Positions 52,201 through 64,000 of a stretch of DNA of 64,000 bases are shown here, piece by piece (the stretch's first letter is position 1; each line of letters opens with the position of its first letter). Origin of the DNA: Glycine soja. Its lineage: Eukaryota; Streptophyta; Magnoliopsida; Fabales; Fabaceae. The notes below the pieces were generated by a model. That model was not told where the DNA came from. It made no database searches and was given only the letters and a program-made list of their open reading frames with translations. Position numbers and translations under genes: made by a program. Where the stretch lies: assembly GCF_004193775.1 (NCBI RefSeq), contig NW_021143976.1, forward strand, positions 1 to 64,000, written 5' to 3'.

Positions 52201-55200
52201 TCTCGAGAAATTCAAATGGTCATAACCTTTCACTCGGATGTCCGATTCAGGCGCATAATATATCGAGACGCTAAAAAATGAACAATGGAAGGTCTTGAGC
52301 AATTCAAATGGTCATAACTTTTGACTCGGAGGTCCGATTCAGGCGCATAATATATCGAGACGCTCGATATTGAACAACGAAAGCACTCGAGAAATTCAAA
52401 TGGTCATAACTTTCAACTCGGAGGTCCGATTGACGCCATAATATATCAAGACGCTCGAAATTGAACAACGAAAGCTTTTGAGCAATTCAAATGGTCATTA
52501 CTTTTCACTCGGAGGTCTGATTCAGCCGCATAATATATCGAGGCGCTCGATATTGAACAACGAAAGCTCTCGAGAAATTAAAATGGTCATAACTTTTCAC
52601 TCATGGGTCCGATTCAAGCTCATAATATATCGAGACGCTCGAAATTGAACGATGGAAGCTCTTGAGCAATTAAAATGGTCATTACTTTTTCATTCGGAGG
52701 TTCGATTCAGGCGCATAATATATCAAGACGCTCAAAATTGAACAACGGAAGCTCTCAAGAAATTCAAATGGTCATAACCTTTCACTCAGGGGTCCGATTC
52801 AGGCGCATAATATATCGAGACGCTCGAAATTGAACAATGGAAGCTCTTGAGCAATTAAAATGGTCAGTACTTTTCACTCGGAGGTCCGATTCAGGCGCAT
52901 AATAAATCGAGACGCTCGATATTGAACAATGAAGGCACTCGAGAAATTCAAATGGTCATAACTTTCAACTCGGAGGTCCGATTGACCCCATAATATATCA
53001 ACACGCTCGAAATTGAACAATGGAAGCTTTTGAGCAATTTAAATGGTCATTACTTTTCACTCGGAGGTCCGATTCAGGCGCATAATATATCGAGACGCTC
53101 GATATTGAACAACGAAAGCACTTGAGAAATTCAAATGGTCATAACATTCAACTCGGAGGTCCGATTGACCCCATAATATATCAACACGCTCGAAATTGAA
53201 CAATGGAAGCTTTTGAGCAATTCAAATGGTCATTACTTTGCACTCGGAGGTCCTATTAAGGCGAATAATATATCGAGACGCTCGATATTGAACAACGAAA
53301 GCTCTCGAGAAATTCAAATGGTCATAACTTTTCACTTGGATGTCAGATTCAGGCGCATCATATATCAAAACACTCGAAATTGAACAATGAGAGCTTTTGA
53401 GCAATTCAAATGGTCATTACTTTTCACTCGGAGGTCTGATTCAGGCGCATAATATATCGAGACGCTCGATATTGAACAATGAAAGCTCTCGAGAAATTCA
53501 AATGGTCATAACTTTTCACTCGGAGGTCCGATTCAGGCGCATAATATACCGAGACACTCGATATTGAACAACGAAAGCTCTCGAGAAATTCAAATGGTCA
53601 TAACCTTTCACTCGGAGGTCCGATTCAGGCACATAATATATCGAGACGCTCGATATTGAACAACGGAAGCTCTCGAGAAATTCAAATGGTCATAACCTTT
53701 CACTCAGGGGTCCGATTCAGGCGCATAATATATCGAGACGCTCGAAATTGAACAATGGAAGCTCTTGAGCAATTAAAATGGTCAGTACTTTTCACTCGGA
53801 GGTCCGATTCAGGCGCATAATATATCGACACTCTCGATATTGAACAATGAAAGCACTCGAGAAATTCAAATGGTCATAACTTTCAACTCGGAGGTCCGAT
53901 TGACCCCATAATATATCAACACGCTCGAAATTGAACAATGGAAGCTTTTGAGCAATTCAAATGGTCATTACTTTTCACTTGGAGGTCTGATTCAGGCGCA
54001 TAATATATCGAGACGCTCGATATTGAACAATGAAAGCTCTCGAGAAATTCAAATGGTCATAACTTTTCACTCGGAGGTCCGATTCAGGCGCATAATATAT
54101 CGAGACACTCGATATTGAACAACGAAAGCTCTCGAGAAATTCAAATGGTCATAACCTTTCACTCGGAGGTCCGATTCAGGCGCATAATATATCGAGACGC
54201 TAGAAATTGAACAATGAAAGCCCTTGAGCAATTAAAATGGTCAGTACTTTTCACTCGGAGGTCCGATTCAGGCGCATAATATATCGAGACGCTCGATATT
54301 GAACAATCAAAGCACTCGAGAAATTCAAATGGTCATAACTTTCAACTCGAAGGTCCGATTGACCCCATAATATATCAACACGCTCGAAATTGAACAATGG
54401 AAGCTTTTGAGCAATTCAAATGGTCATTACTTTTCACTCGGAGGTTCGATTCAGGCGCATAATATATCGAGACGCTCGATATTGAACAACGAAAGCACTT
54501 GAGAAATTCAAATGGTCATAACATTCAACTCGGAGTTCCGATTGACCCCATAATATATCAACACGCTCGAAATTGAACAATGGAAGCTTTTGAGCAATTC
54601 AAATGGTCATTACTATGCACTCGGAGGTCCTATTAAGGCGAATAATATATCGAGACGCTCGATATTGAACAACGGAAGCTCTCGAGAAATTCAAATGGTC
54701 ATAACCTTTCACTCAGGGGTCCGATTCAGGCGCATAATATATCGAGACGCTCGAAATTGAACAATGGAAGCTCTTGAGCAATTAAAATGGTCAGTACTTT
54801 TCACTCGGAGGTCTGATTCAGGCGCATAATATATCGAGACTCTCGATATTGAACAATGAAAGCACTCGAGAAATTCAAATGGTCATAACTTTCAACTCGG
54901 AGGTCCGATTGACCCCATAATATATCAACACGCTCGAAATTGAACAATGGAAGCTTTTGAGCAATTCAAATGGTCATTACTTTTCACTTGGAGGTCTGAT
55001 TCAGGCGCATAATATATCGAGACGCTCGATATTGAACAATGAAAGCTCTCGAGAAATTCAAATGGTCATAACTTTTAACTCGGAGGTCCGATTCAGGCGC
55101 ATAATATATCGAGACACTCGATATTGAACAACGAAAGCTCTCGAGAAATTCAAATGGTCATAACCTTTCACTCAGGGGTCCGATTCAGGAGCATAATATA

Positions 55201-55250
55201 TCGACACGCTCTAAATTGAACAATGGAAGCTCTTGAGCAATTAAAATGGT
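49298..55250 (-). repeat. Inverted arm, irregular blocks of 4 to 11 monomers with recurrent 91-bp monomers
   Basis: The first four monomers repeat once (GTCTGATTCAGGC at 49298 and 49666, 368 bp). Further on, TGGTCAGTAC lies at 52861, 53779, 54238 and 54788, giving spacings of 918, 459 and 550 bp. These are 10, 5 and 6 monomers minus one or two bases. The missing bases come from 91-bp monomers reading CGATTGACCCCATAATATATC or CGATTGACGCCATAAT, which occur at about 50,771, 51,786, 52,427, 52,979, 53,161, 53,898, 54,356, 54,538 and 54,905. Confidence 0.75.
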
Positions 55251-58200
55251 CCGTACTTTTCACTCGGAGGTCCGATTCAGGCGCATAATATATCGAGACG
55301 CTCGATATTGAACAATGAAAGCACTCGAGAAAATCAAATGGTCATAACTTTCAACTCGGAGGTCCGATTGACACCAAAATATATCAACACACTCGAAATT
55401 GAACAATGGAAGCTTTTGAGCAATTCAAATGGTCATTACTTTGCACTCGGAGGTCCGATCCAGGCGCATAATATATCGAGACGCTCGATATTGAACAACG
55501 AAAGCTCTCGAGAAATTCAAATGGTCATAACTTTTCACTCAGAGGTCTGATTCTGGCGCATAATATATCGAGACGCTTGAAATTGAACAACAGAAGCTCT
55601 CGTGAAATTCAAATGGTCATAACTTTTCACTCGGAGGTCCGATTCAGGCGCATAATATATCGAGACACTCGATATTGAACAACGAAAGCTCTCGAGAAAT
55701 TCAAATGGTCATAACTTTTCACTCGGATGTCCGATTCAGTCGCATAATATATCGAGACACTTGAAATTGTACAACGGAAGCTCTCGTGAAATTCAATTGG
55801 TCATAACTTTTAACTCGGAGGTCCGATTGAGGCGCATAATATATTTAGACGCCCAAAATTGAACAACGGAAGATCTGGAGAAATTCAAATGGTCATAACC
55901 TTTCACTCGGAGGTCCGATTCAGGCGCATAATATATCGAGACGCTAAAAAATGAAATATGGAAGCTCTTGAGCAATTCAAATGGTCATAACTTTTGACTC
56001 GGAGGCCCGATTCAGGCGCATAATATATCGAGACGCTCGAAATTGAATAATGGAAGCTCTTGAGCAATTCAAATGGTCATCACTTTTCCCTCGGATGTCC
56101 GATTCAGGCGCATAATATATCGAGACACTCGATATTGAACAACGAAAGCTCTCGAGAAATTCAAATGGTCATAACCTTTCACTCAGGGGTCCGATTCAGG
56201 AGCATAATATATCGACACGCTCTAAATTGAACAATGGAAGCTCTTGAGCAATTAAAATGGTCCGTACTTTTCACTCGGAGGTCCGATTCAGGCGCATAAT
56301 ATATCGAGACGCTCGATATTGAACAATGAAAGCACTCGAGAAAATCAAATGGTCATAACTTTCAACTCGGAGGTCCGATTGACACCAAAATATATCAACA
56401 CACTCGAAATTGAACAATGGAAGCTTTTGAGCAATTCAAATGGTCATTACTTTTCACTCGGAGGTCCGATTCAGGCGCATAATATATCGAGACACTCGAT
56501 ATTGAACAACGAAAGCTCTCGAGAAATTCAAATGGTCATAACTTTCAACTAGGAGGTCCGATTCAGGCGCGTAATATATCAAGACGCTCGAAATTGAACA
56601 ATGAAAGCTTTTGAGCAATACAAATGGTCATTACTTTTCACTCAGAGGTCCGATTCATTCGCATACTATATCGAGACGCTCGATATTGAACAACGAAAGC
56701 TCTCGAGAAATTCAAATGGTCATAACTTTTCACTCGGAGGTCCGATTCAGGCGCATAATATATCGATACACTTGAAATTGAACCACGGAAGGTCTCGTGA
56801 AATTCAAATGATCATAACTTTCAACTCGGAGGTCCGATTCAGGCGCATAATATATCAAGATGCTCGAAATTGAACAATGAAAGCTTTTGAGCAATTCAAA
56901 TGGTCATTACTTTTCACTCGGAGGTCTGATTCAGGCGCATAATATATCGAGACGCTAGAAATTGAACAATGGAAGCTCTTGAGCAATTAAAATGGTCATT
57001 ACTTTTAACTCGGAGGTCCGATTCAGGCGCATAATATATCGAGACACTCGATATTGAACAACGAAAGCTCTCGAGAAATTCAAATGGTCATAACCTTTCA
57101 CTCAGGGGTCCGATTCAGGCGCATAATATATCGAGACGCTCGAAATTGAACAATGGAAGCTCTTGAGCAATTAAAATGGTCCGTACTTTTCACTCGGAGG
57201 TCCGATTCAGGCGCATAATATATCGAGACGCTCGATATTGAACAATGAAAGCACTCGAGAAAATCAAATGGTCATAACTTTCAACTCGGAGGTCCGATTG
57301 ACACCATAATATATCAACACACTCGAAATTGAACAATGGAAGCTTTTGAGCAATTCAAATGGTCATTACTTTGCACTCGGAGGTCCGATCCAGGCGCATA
57401 ATATATCGAGACGCTCGATATTGAACAACGAAAGCTCTCGAGAAATTCAAATGGTCATAACTTTTCACTCAGAGGTCCGATTCTGGCGCATAATATATCG
57501 AGACGCTTGAAATTGAACAACGGAAGCTCTCGTGAAATTCAAATGGTCATAACTTTTCACTCGGAGGTCCGATTCAGGCGCATAATATATCGAGACACTC
57601 GATATTGAACAACGAAAGCTCTCGAGAAATTCAAATGGTCATAGCTTTTCACTCGGATGTCCGATTCAGGCGCATAATATATCGAGACACTTGAAATTGT
57701 ACAACGGAAGCTCTCGTGAAATTCAATTGGTCATAACTTTTAACTCGGAGGTCCGATTGAGGCGCATAATATATTTAGACGCCCAAAATTGAACAACGGA
57801 AGATCTGGAGAAATTCAAATGGTCATAACCTTTCACTCGGAGGTCCGATTCAGGCGCATAATATATCGAGACGCTAAAAAATGAAATATGGAAGCTCTTG
57901 AGCAATTCAAATGGTCATAACTTTTGACTCGGAGGTCCGATTCAGGCGCATAATATATCGAGACGCTCGAAATTGAATAATGGAAGCTCTTGAGCAATTC
58001 AAATGGTCATCACTTTTCACTCGGATGTCCGATTCAGGCAAATAATATATCAAGACGATCGAAATTGAACATCAGAAGCTCTCTAGAAATTCAAATGGTC
58101 ATTACTTTTCACTCGGAGGTCCGATTCAGGCGCATAATATATCGAGACACTCGATATTGAACAACGAAAGCTCTCGAGAAATTCAAATGGTCATAACTTT

Positions 58201-60450
58201 CAACTAGGAGGTCCGATTCAGGCGCGTAATATATCAAGACGCTCGAAATTGAACAATGAAAGCTTTTGAGCAATACAAATGGTCATTACTTTTCACTCAG
58301 AGGTCCGATTCATTCGCATACTATATCGAGACGCTCGATATTGAACAACGAAAGCTCTCGAGAAATTCAAATGGTCATAACTTTTCACTCGGAGGTCCGA
58401 TTCAGGCGCATAATATATCGATACACTTGAAATTGAACCACGGAAGCTCTCGTGAAATTCAAATGGTCATAACTTTCAACTCGGAGGTCCGATTCAGGCG
58501 CATAATATATCAAGATGCTCGAAATTGAACAATGAAAGCTTTTGAGCAATTCAAATGGTCATTACTTTTCACTCGGAGGTCTGATTCAGGCGCATAATAT
58601 ATCGAGACGCTTGAAATTGAACAATGGAAGCTCTTGAGCAATTCCAATGGTCATAACTTTTAACTCGGAGGTCCGATTCAAGCGCATAATATATCGAGAC
58701 GCTAGAAATTGAACAATGGAAGCTCTTGAGCAATTAAAATGGTCATTACTTTTAACTCGGAGGTCCGATTCAGGCGCATAATATATCGAGACACTCGATA
58801 TTGAACAACGAAAGCTCTCGAGAAATTCAAATGGTCATAACCTTTCACTCAGGGGTCCGATTCAGGCGCATAATATATCGAGACGCTCGAAATTGAACAA
58901 TGGAAGCTCTTGAGCAATTAAAATGGTCCGTACTTTTCACTCGGAGGTCCGATTCAGGCGCATAATATATCGAGACGCTCGATATTGAACAATGAAAGCA
59001 CTCGAGAAAATCAAATGGTCATAACTTTCAACTCGGAGGTCCGATTGACACCATAATATATCAACACACTCGAAATTGAACAATGGAAGCTTTTGAGCAA
59101 TTCAAATGGTCATTACTTTGCACTCGGAGGTCCGATCCAGGCGCATAATATATCGAGACGCTCGATATTGAACAACGAAAGCTCTCGAGAAATTCAAATG
59201 GTCATAACTTTTCACTCAGAGGTCCAATTCTGGCGCATAATATATCGAGACGCTTGAAATTGAACAACGGAAGCTCTCGTGAAATTCAAATGGTCATAAC
59301 TTTTCACTCGGAGGTCCGATTCAGGCGCATAATATATCGAGACACTCGATATTGAACAACGAAAGCTCTCGAGAAATTCAAATGGTCATAACTTTTCACT
59401 CGGATGTCCGATTCAGGCGCATAATATATCGAGACACTTGAAATTGTACAACGGAAGCTCTCGTGAAATTCAATTGGTCATAACTTTTAACTCGGAGGTC
59501 CGATTGAGGCGCATAATATATTTAGACGCCCAAAATTGAACAACGGAAGATCTGTAGAAATTCAAATGGTCATAACCTTTCACTCGGAGGTCCGATTCAG
59601 GCGCATAATATATCGAGACGCTAAAAAATGAAATATGGAAGCTCTTGAGCAATTCAAATGGTCATAACTTTTGACTCGGAGTCCCGATTCAGGCGCATAA
59701 TATATCGAGACGCTCGAAATTGAATAATGGAAGCTCTTGAGCAATTCAAATGGTCATCACTTTTCACTCGGATGTCCGATTCAGGCAAATAATATATCAA
59801 GACGATCGAAATTGAACATCAGAAGCTCTCTAGAAATTCAAATGGTCATTACTTTTCACTCGGAGGTCCGATTCAGGCGCATAATATATCGAGACACTCG
59901 ATATTGAACAACGAAAGCTCTCGAGAAATTCAAATGGTCATAACTTTCAACTAGGAGGTCCGATTCAGGCGCGTAATATATCAAGACGCTCGAAATTGAA
60001 CAATGAAAGCTTTTGAGCAATACAAATGGTCATTACTTTTCACTCAGAGGTCCGATTCATTCGCATACTATATCGAGACGCTCGATATTGAACAACAAAA
60101 GCTCTCGAGAAATTCAAATGGTCATAACTTTTCACTCGGAGGTCCGATTCAGGCGCATAATATATCGATTCGCTTGAAATTGAACCACGGAAGCTCTCGT
60201 GAAATTCAAATGGTCATAACTTTCAACTCGGAGGTCCAATTCAGGCGCATAATATATCAAGATGCTCGAAATTGAACAATGAAAGCTTTTGAGAAATTCA
60301 AATGGTCATTACTTTTCACTCGGAGGTCTGATTCAGGCGCATAATATATCGAGACATTCGATATTGAACAACGAAAGCTCTCGAGAAATTCAAATGGTCA
60401 TAACTTTTCACTCGGAGGTCCGATTCAGGCGCATAATATATCGAGACGCT
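55251..60450 (-). repeat. Inverted arm, 10/11-mer and 19-mer (1,747 bp) higher-order repeats
   Basis: The marker GGTCCGTACTTTTCAC lies near 55,249, 56,260, 57,179 and 58,926: spacings are 1,011, 919 and 1,747 bp (11, 10 and 19 monomers, each one base short). Other landmarks agree on 1,747 bp: 57723 to 59470, 58256 to 60003, 58039 to 59786. The missing base is the CGATTGACACCATAAT monomer. Copies are nearly identical. The marker TCGCATACTATATCGAG is confined to this unit and to its part-copy near 63,100. Confidence 0.82.
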
Positions 60451-62420
60451 CAAAATTGAACAACGGAAGCTCTCGAGAAATTCAAATGGTCATAACCTTT
60501 CACTCGGAGGTCCGATTCAGGCGAATAATATATCGAGACGCTCGAAATTGAACAATGGATGCTGTCGAGAAATTCAAATGGTCATTACTTTTCACTCGGA
60601 GGTCCGATTCAGGCGCATAATATATCGAGATGCTCGAAATTGAACAACGAAAGCTCTCGAGAAATTCAAATGGTCATAACTTTCAACTCGGAGGTCCGAT
60701 TCAGGCGCATAATATATCAAGATGCTCGAAATTGATCAATGAACGCTTTTGAGCAATTCAAATGGTCATTACTTTTCACTCGGAGGTCCTATTCAGGCGC
60801 ATAATATATCGAGACGCTCGAAATTGAACAGTGAAAGCTCTTGAGAAATTCAAATGGTCATTACTTTTCACTCGGAGGTCTGATTCAGGCGCATGATATA
60901 ACGAGACGCTCAAAATTGAACAATGGAAGCTTTTGAGCAATTCAAATGGTCATAACTTTTCACTCGGTGGTCCGATTCAGGCGCATAATATATCAAGACG
61001 CTTGAAATTGTACAATGGAAGCTCTCGTGAAATTCAAATGGTCATAACTTTTAACTCGGAGGTCCGATTGAGGCGCATAATATATCTAGACGCTCAAAAT
61101 TGAACAACGGAAGCTCTCGAGAAATTCAAATGGTCATAACCTTTCACTCGGAGGTCCGATTCAGGCGCATAATATATCGAGACGCTCGAAATTGAACATC
61201 GGAAGCTCTCGAGAAATTCAAATGGTCATTACTTTTCACTCGGAGGTCTGATTCAGGCGCATAATATATCGAGACGCTCGAAATTGAACAACGAAAGCTC
61301 TCGAGAAATTCAAATGGTCATAACTTTCAACTCGGAGGTTCGATTCAGGCGCATAATATATCAAGATGCTCGAAATTGAACAATGAAAGCTTTTGAGCAA
61401 TTCAAATGGTCATTACTTTTCACTCGGAGGTCCTATTCAGGCGCATAATATATCGAGACGCTCGAAGTTGAACAGTGAAAGCTCTCGAGAAATTCAAATG
61501 GTCATTACTTTTCACTCGGAGGTCTGATTCAGGCGCATGATATATCGAGACGCTCGAAATTGAACAATGGAAGCTTTTGAGCAATTCAAATGGTCATAAC
61601 TTTTCACTCGGAGGTCCGATTCAGGCGCATAATATATCAAGACGCTTGAAATTGTACAATGGAAGCTCTCGTGAAATTCAAATGGTCATAACTTTTAACT
61701 CGGAGGTCCGATTGAGGCGCATAATATATCTAAACGCTCAAAATTGAACAACGGAAGCTCTCGAGAAATTCAAATGGTCATAACCTTTCACTCGGAGGTC
61801 CGATTCAGGCGCATAATATATCGAGACGCTCGAAATTGAACATCGGAAGCTCTCGAGAAATTCAAATGGTCATTACTTTTCACTAGGAGGTCCGATTCAC
61901 GCGCATAATTTATCGAGACGCTCGAAATTGAACAACGAAAGCTCTCGAGAAATTCAAATGGTCATAACTTTCAACTCGGAGGTCCGATTCAGGCGCATAA
62001 TATATCAAGATGCTCGAAATTGAACAATGAAAGCTATGGAGCAATTCAAATGGTCATTACATGTCACTCGGAGGTCCTATTCAGGCGCATAATATATCGA
62101 GACGCTCGAAATTGAACAGTGAAAGCTCTCGAGAAATTCAAATGGTCATTACTTTTCACTCGGAGGTCCGATTCACGCGCATAATTTATCGAGACGCTAG
62201 AAATTGAACATCTGAAGCTCTCGAGAAATTCACATGGTCATTACTTTTCACTCGGAGGTCCGATTCACGCGCATAATTTATCGAGACGCTCGAAATTGAA
62301 CAACGAAAGCTCTCGAGAAATTCAAATGGTCATAACTTTCAACTCGGAGGTCCGATTCAGGCGCATAATATATCAAGATGCTCGAAATTGAACAATGAAA
62401 GCTTTTGAGCAATTCAAATG
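60451..62420 (-). repeat. Inverted arm, 7-monomer higher-order repeat, 644 bp, three copies
   Basis: The marker GAACAGTGAAAGCTC lies at 60826, 61470 and 62114, exactly 644 bp (7 x 92) apart. Other unit markers, TATCAAGATGCTCGAAATTG and ATTGTACAATGGAAGC, recur at the same step. The third copy has diverged (GCATAATTTATCGAG and CATGTCACTCGG variants) and lost its TTGTACAATGG monomer. Confidence 0.82.
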
Positions 62421-64000
62421 GTCATAACTTTTAACTCGGAGGTCAGATTCAGGCGCATAATATATCGAGACACTCGATATTGAACAACGAAAGCTCTCGA
62501 GAAATTCAAATGGTCATAACCTTTCACTCAGGGGTCCGATTCAGGCGCATAATATATCGAGACGCTCGAAATTGAACAATGGAAGCTCTTGAGCAATTCA
62601 AATGGTCTTAACTTTTCACTCGGAGGTCCGATTCAGGCGCATAATATATCGAGACGCTCGATATTGAACAATAAAGCACTCGAGAAAATCAAATGGTCAT
62701 AACTTTCAACTCGGAGGTCCGATTGACACCATAATATATCAACACACTCGAAATTGAACAATGGAAGCTCTTGAGCAATTCAAATGGTCATCACTTTTCA
62801 CTCGGATGTCCGATTCAGGCAAATAATATATCAAGACGATCGAAATTGAACATCAGAAGCTCTCTAGAAATTCAAATGGTCATTACTTTTCACTCGGAGG
62901 TCCGATTCAGGCGCATAATATATCGAGACACTCGATATTGAACAACGAAAGCTCTCGAGAAATTCAAATGGTCATAACTTTCAACTAGGAGGTCCGATTC
63001 AGGCGCGTATTATATCAAGACGCTCGAAATTGAACAATGAAAGCTTTTGAGCAATACAAATGGTCATTACTTTTCACTCAGAGGTCCAATTCATTTGCAT
63101 ACTATATCGAGACGCTCGATATTGAACAACGAAAGCTCTCGAGAAATTCAAATGGTCATAACTTTTCACTCGGAGGTCCGATTCAGGCGCATAATATATC
63201 GATACACTTGAAATTGAACCACGGAAGGTCTCGTGAAATTCAAATGGTCATAACTTTCAACTCGGAGGTCCGATTCAGGCGCATAATATATCAAGATGCT
63301 CGAAATTGAACAATGAAAGCTTTTGAGCAATTCAAATGGTCATTACTTTTCACTCGGAGGTCTGATTCAGGCGCATAATATATCGAGACGCTAGAAATTG
63401 AACAATGGAAGCTCTTGAGCAATTAAAATGGTCATTACTTTTAACTCGGAGGTCCGATTCAGGCGCATAATATATCGAGACACTCGATATTGAACAACGA
63501 AAGCTCTCGAGAAATTCAAATGGTCATAACCTTTCACTCAGGGGTCCGATTCAAGCGCATAATATATCGAGACGCTCGAAATTGAACAATGGAAGCTCTT
63601 GAGCAATTAAAATGGTCCGTACTTTTCACTCGGAGGTCCGATTCAGGCGCATAATATATCGAGACGCTCGATATTGAACAATGAAAGCACTCGAGAAAAT
63701 CAAATGGTCATAACTTTCAACTCGGAGGTCCGATTGACACCATAATATATCAACACACTCGAAATTGAACAATGGAAGCTTTTGAGCAATTCAAATGGTC
63801 ATTACTTTGCACTCGGAGGTCCGATCCAGGCGCATAATATATCGAGACGCTCGATATTGAACAACGAAAGCTCTCGAGAAATTCAAATGGTCATAACTTT
63901 TCACTCAGAGGTCCGATTCTGGCGCATAATATATCGAGACGCTTGAAATTGAACAACGGAAGCTCTCGTGAAATTCAAATGGTCATAACTTTTCACTCGG
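62421..64000 (-). repeat. Inverted arm, part-copy of the 19-mer unit, cut by the window edge
   Basis: Landmarks of the 1,747-bp unit return here: CAAGACGATCGAAATTG near 62,831 (3,034 bp after its copy near 59,797; 33 monomers less two bases), the TTTGCATACTATATCGAG monomer near 63,094, and GGTCCGTACTTTTCAC near 63,615. The monomer near 62,670 reads GAACAATAAAGCACTCG and lacks one more base. Confidence 0.75.

Larger units (their letters stand above)
49298..64000 (-). repeat. Centromeric satellite array, inverted arm (SB92/CentGm-type, 91-92 bp)
   Basis: About 160 monomers lie in the opposite orientation to the forward arm: the plus strand now reads TTTTCACTCGGAGGTCCGAT, TCAGGCGCATAATATATCGA, AATTGAACAA, GGAAGCTCTCGAGAAATTC, AAATGGTCATAACTT. 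It starts inside a monomer at GTCTGATTCAGG next to the LTR and runs off the right window edge. Compared in the same orientation with the forward arm it has its own frequent variants: AGTAATGACC for AGTTATGACC, GTTCAATATCGAG for GTTCAATTTCGAG, and TGCTCAAAAGC for TGCTCAAGAGC. It is thus a related but different subfamily. Confidence 0.93.

Noticed and set aside
1..64000. CRISPR-like regular repeats
   Set aside because: The repeats are contiguous with no unique spacers, and the sequence is plant centromeric satellite.
1..64000. A CENP-B box in the monomer
   Set aside because: I looked for the TTCGnnnnAnnCGGG pattern on both strands of the consensus and found no match; TTCGAGCG and TTCGGGATCTCG fail at required positions.
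1..64000. Telomere, rDNA, tRNA or the soybean 120-bp repeat mixed into the array
   Set aside because: No TTTAGGG runs, no recognisable rRNA or tRNA segments and no 120-bp period were seen.

Overview
The window is plant centromeric satellite DNA, almost certainly from soybean (Glycine max) or its wild relative G. soja. About 98% of it is one tandem repeat with a basic period of 92 bp. Its landmarks (AGTTATGACCATTTGAATT, then CTCGAGAGCTTCC, then TTGTTCAATTTCGAGCGTC, then GATATATTATGCGCCTGAAT, then CGGACCTCCGAGTGAAA) match what I know of the SB92/CentGm satellite family of soybean centromeres (CentGm-1 is 92 bp, CentGm-2 is 91 bp). I see no protein-coding gene, rRNA, tRNA or other conserved gene. 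All open reading frames are short (at most 94 codons) and are translations of the satellite or of an LTR.

Layout. From 1 to about 48,067 the satellite runs in one orientation, called 'forward' here (about 520 monomers). From 48,068 to 49,297 lies a 1,230-bp non-satellite insert. It has the structure of a solo LTR of a plant LTR retrotransposon in minus orientation: it begins TGTCATACCC, ends TGATCA, and carries a TATA box, a leader and a splice-donor-like site. From 49,298 to 64,000 the satellite resumes in the OPPOSITE orientation (about 160 monomers). The two arrays therefore converge on the LTR, and the LTR has no target-site duplication.

Within the arrays the monomers are organised into a patchwork of local higher-order repeats (HORs). 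The spacings were obtained by measuring distances between identical rare variants. The forward arm has an 11-mer (1,012 bp, 1-3,450), an 8-mer (736 bp, about 4,530-5,700), 11/12-mer relatives (5,700-8,500), 7- and 10-mer spacings with 91-bp monomers (9,600-12,000), a 22/24-mer family (13,560-21,500), a 44-mer of 4,046 bp (21,540-28,480), a 27-mer of 2,484-2,486 bp (29,700-34,670) and a 26-mer of exactly 2,392 bp in four nearly identical copies (36,130-45,560). The inverted arm has irregular 5- to 11-monomer spacings (49,298-55,250), an approximately 19-mer of 1,747 bp (55,250-60,450), and a 7-mer of 644 bp (60,450-62,420). Rare off-length monomers (69, 106 and 49 bp) occur in the forward arm; two of them sit at junctions between blocks.

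There is no operon or pathway to describe. The biology here is centromere array evolution: unequal exchange, local homogenisation, retroelement insertion and inversion. The most informative spot is the LTR at 48.07-49.30 kb, where array orientation and monomer subfamily both change. Segment boundaries are estimates made by eye; exact spacings are given only where I measured them from identical landmarks.
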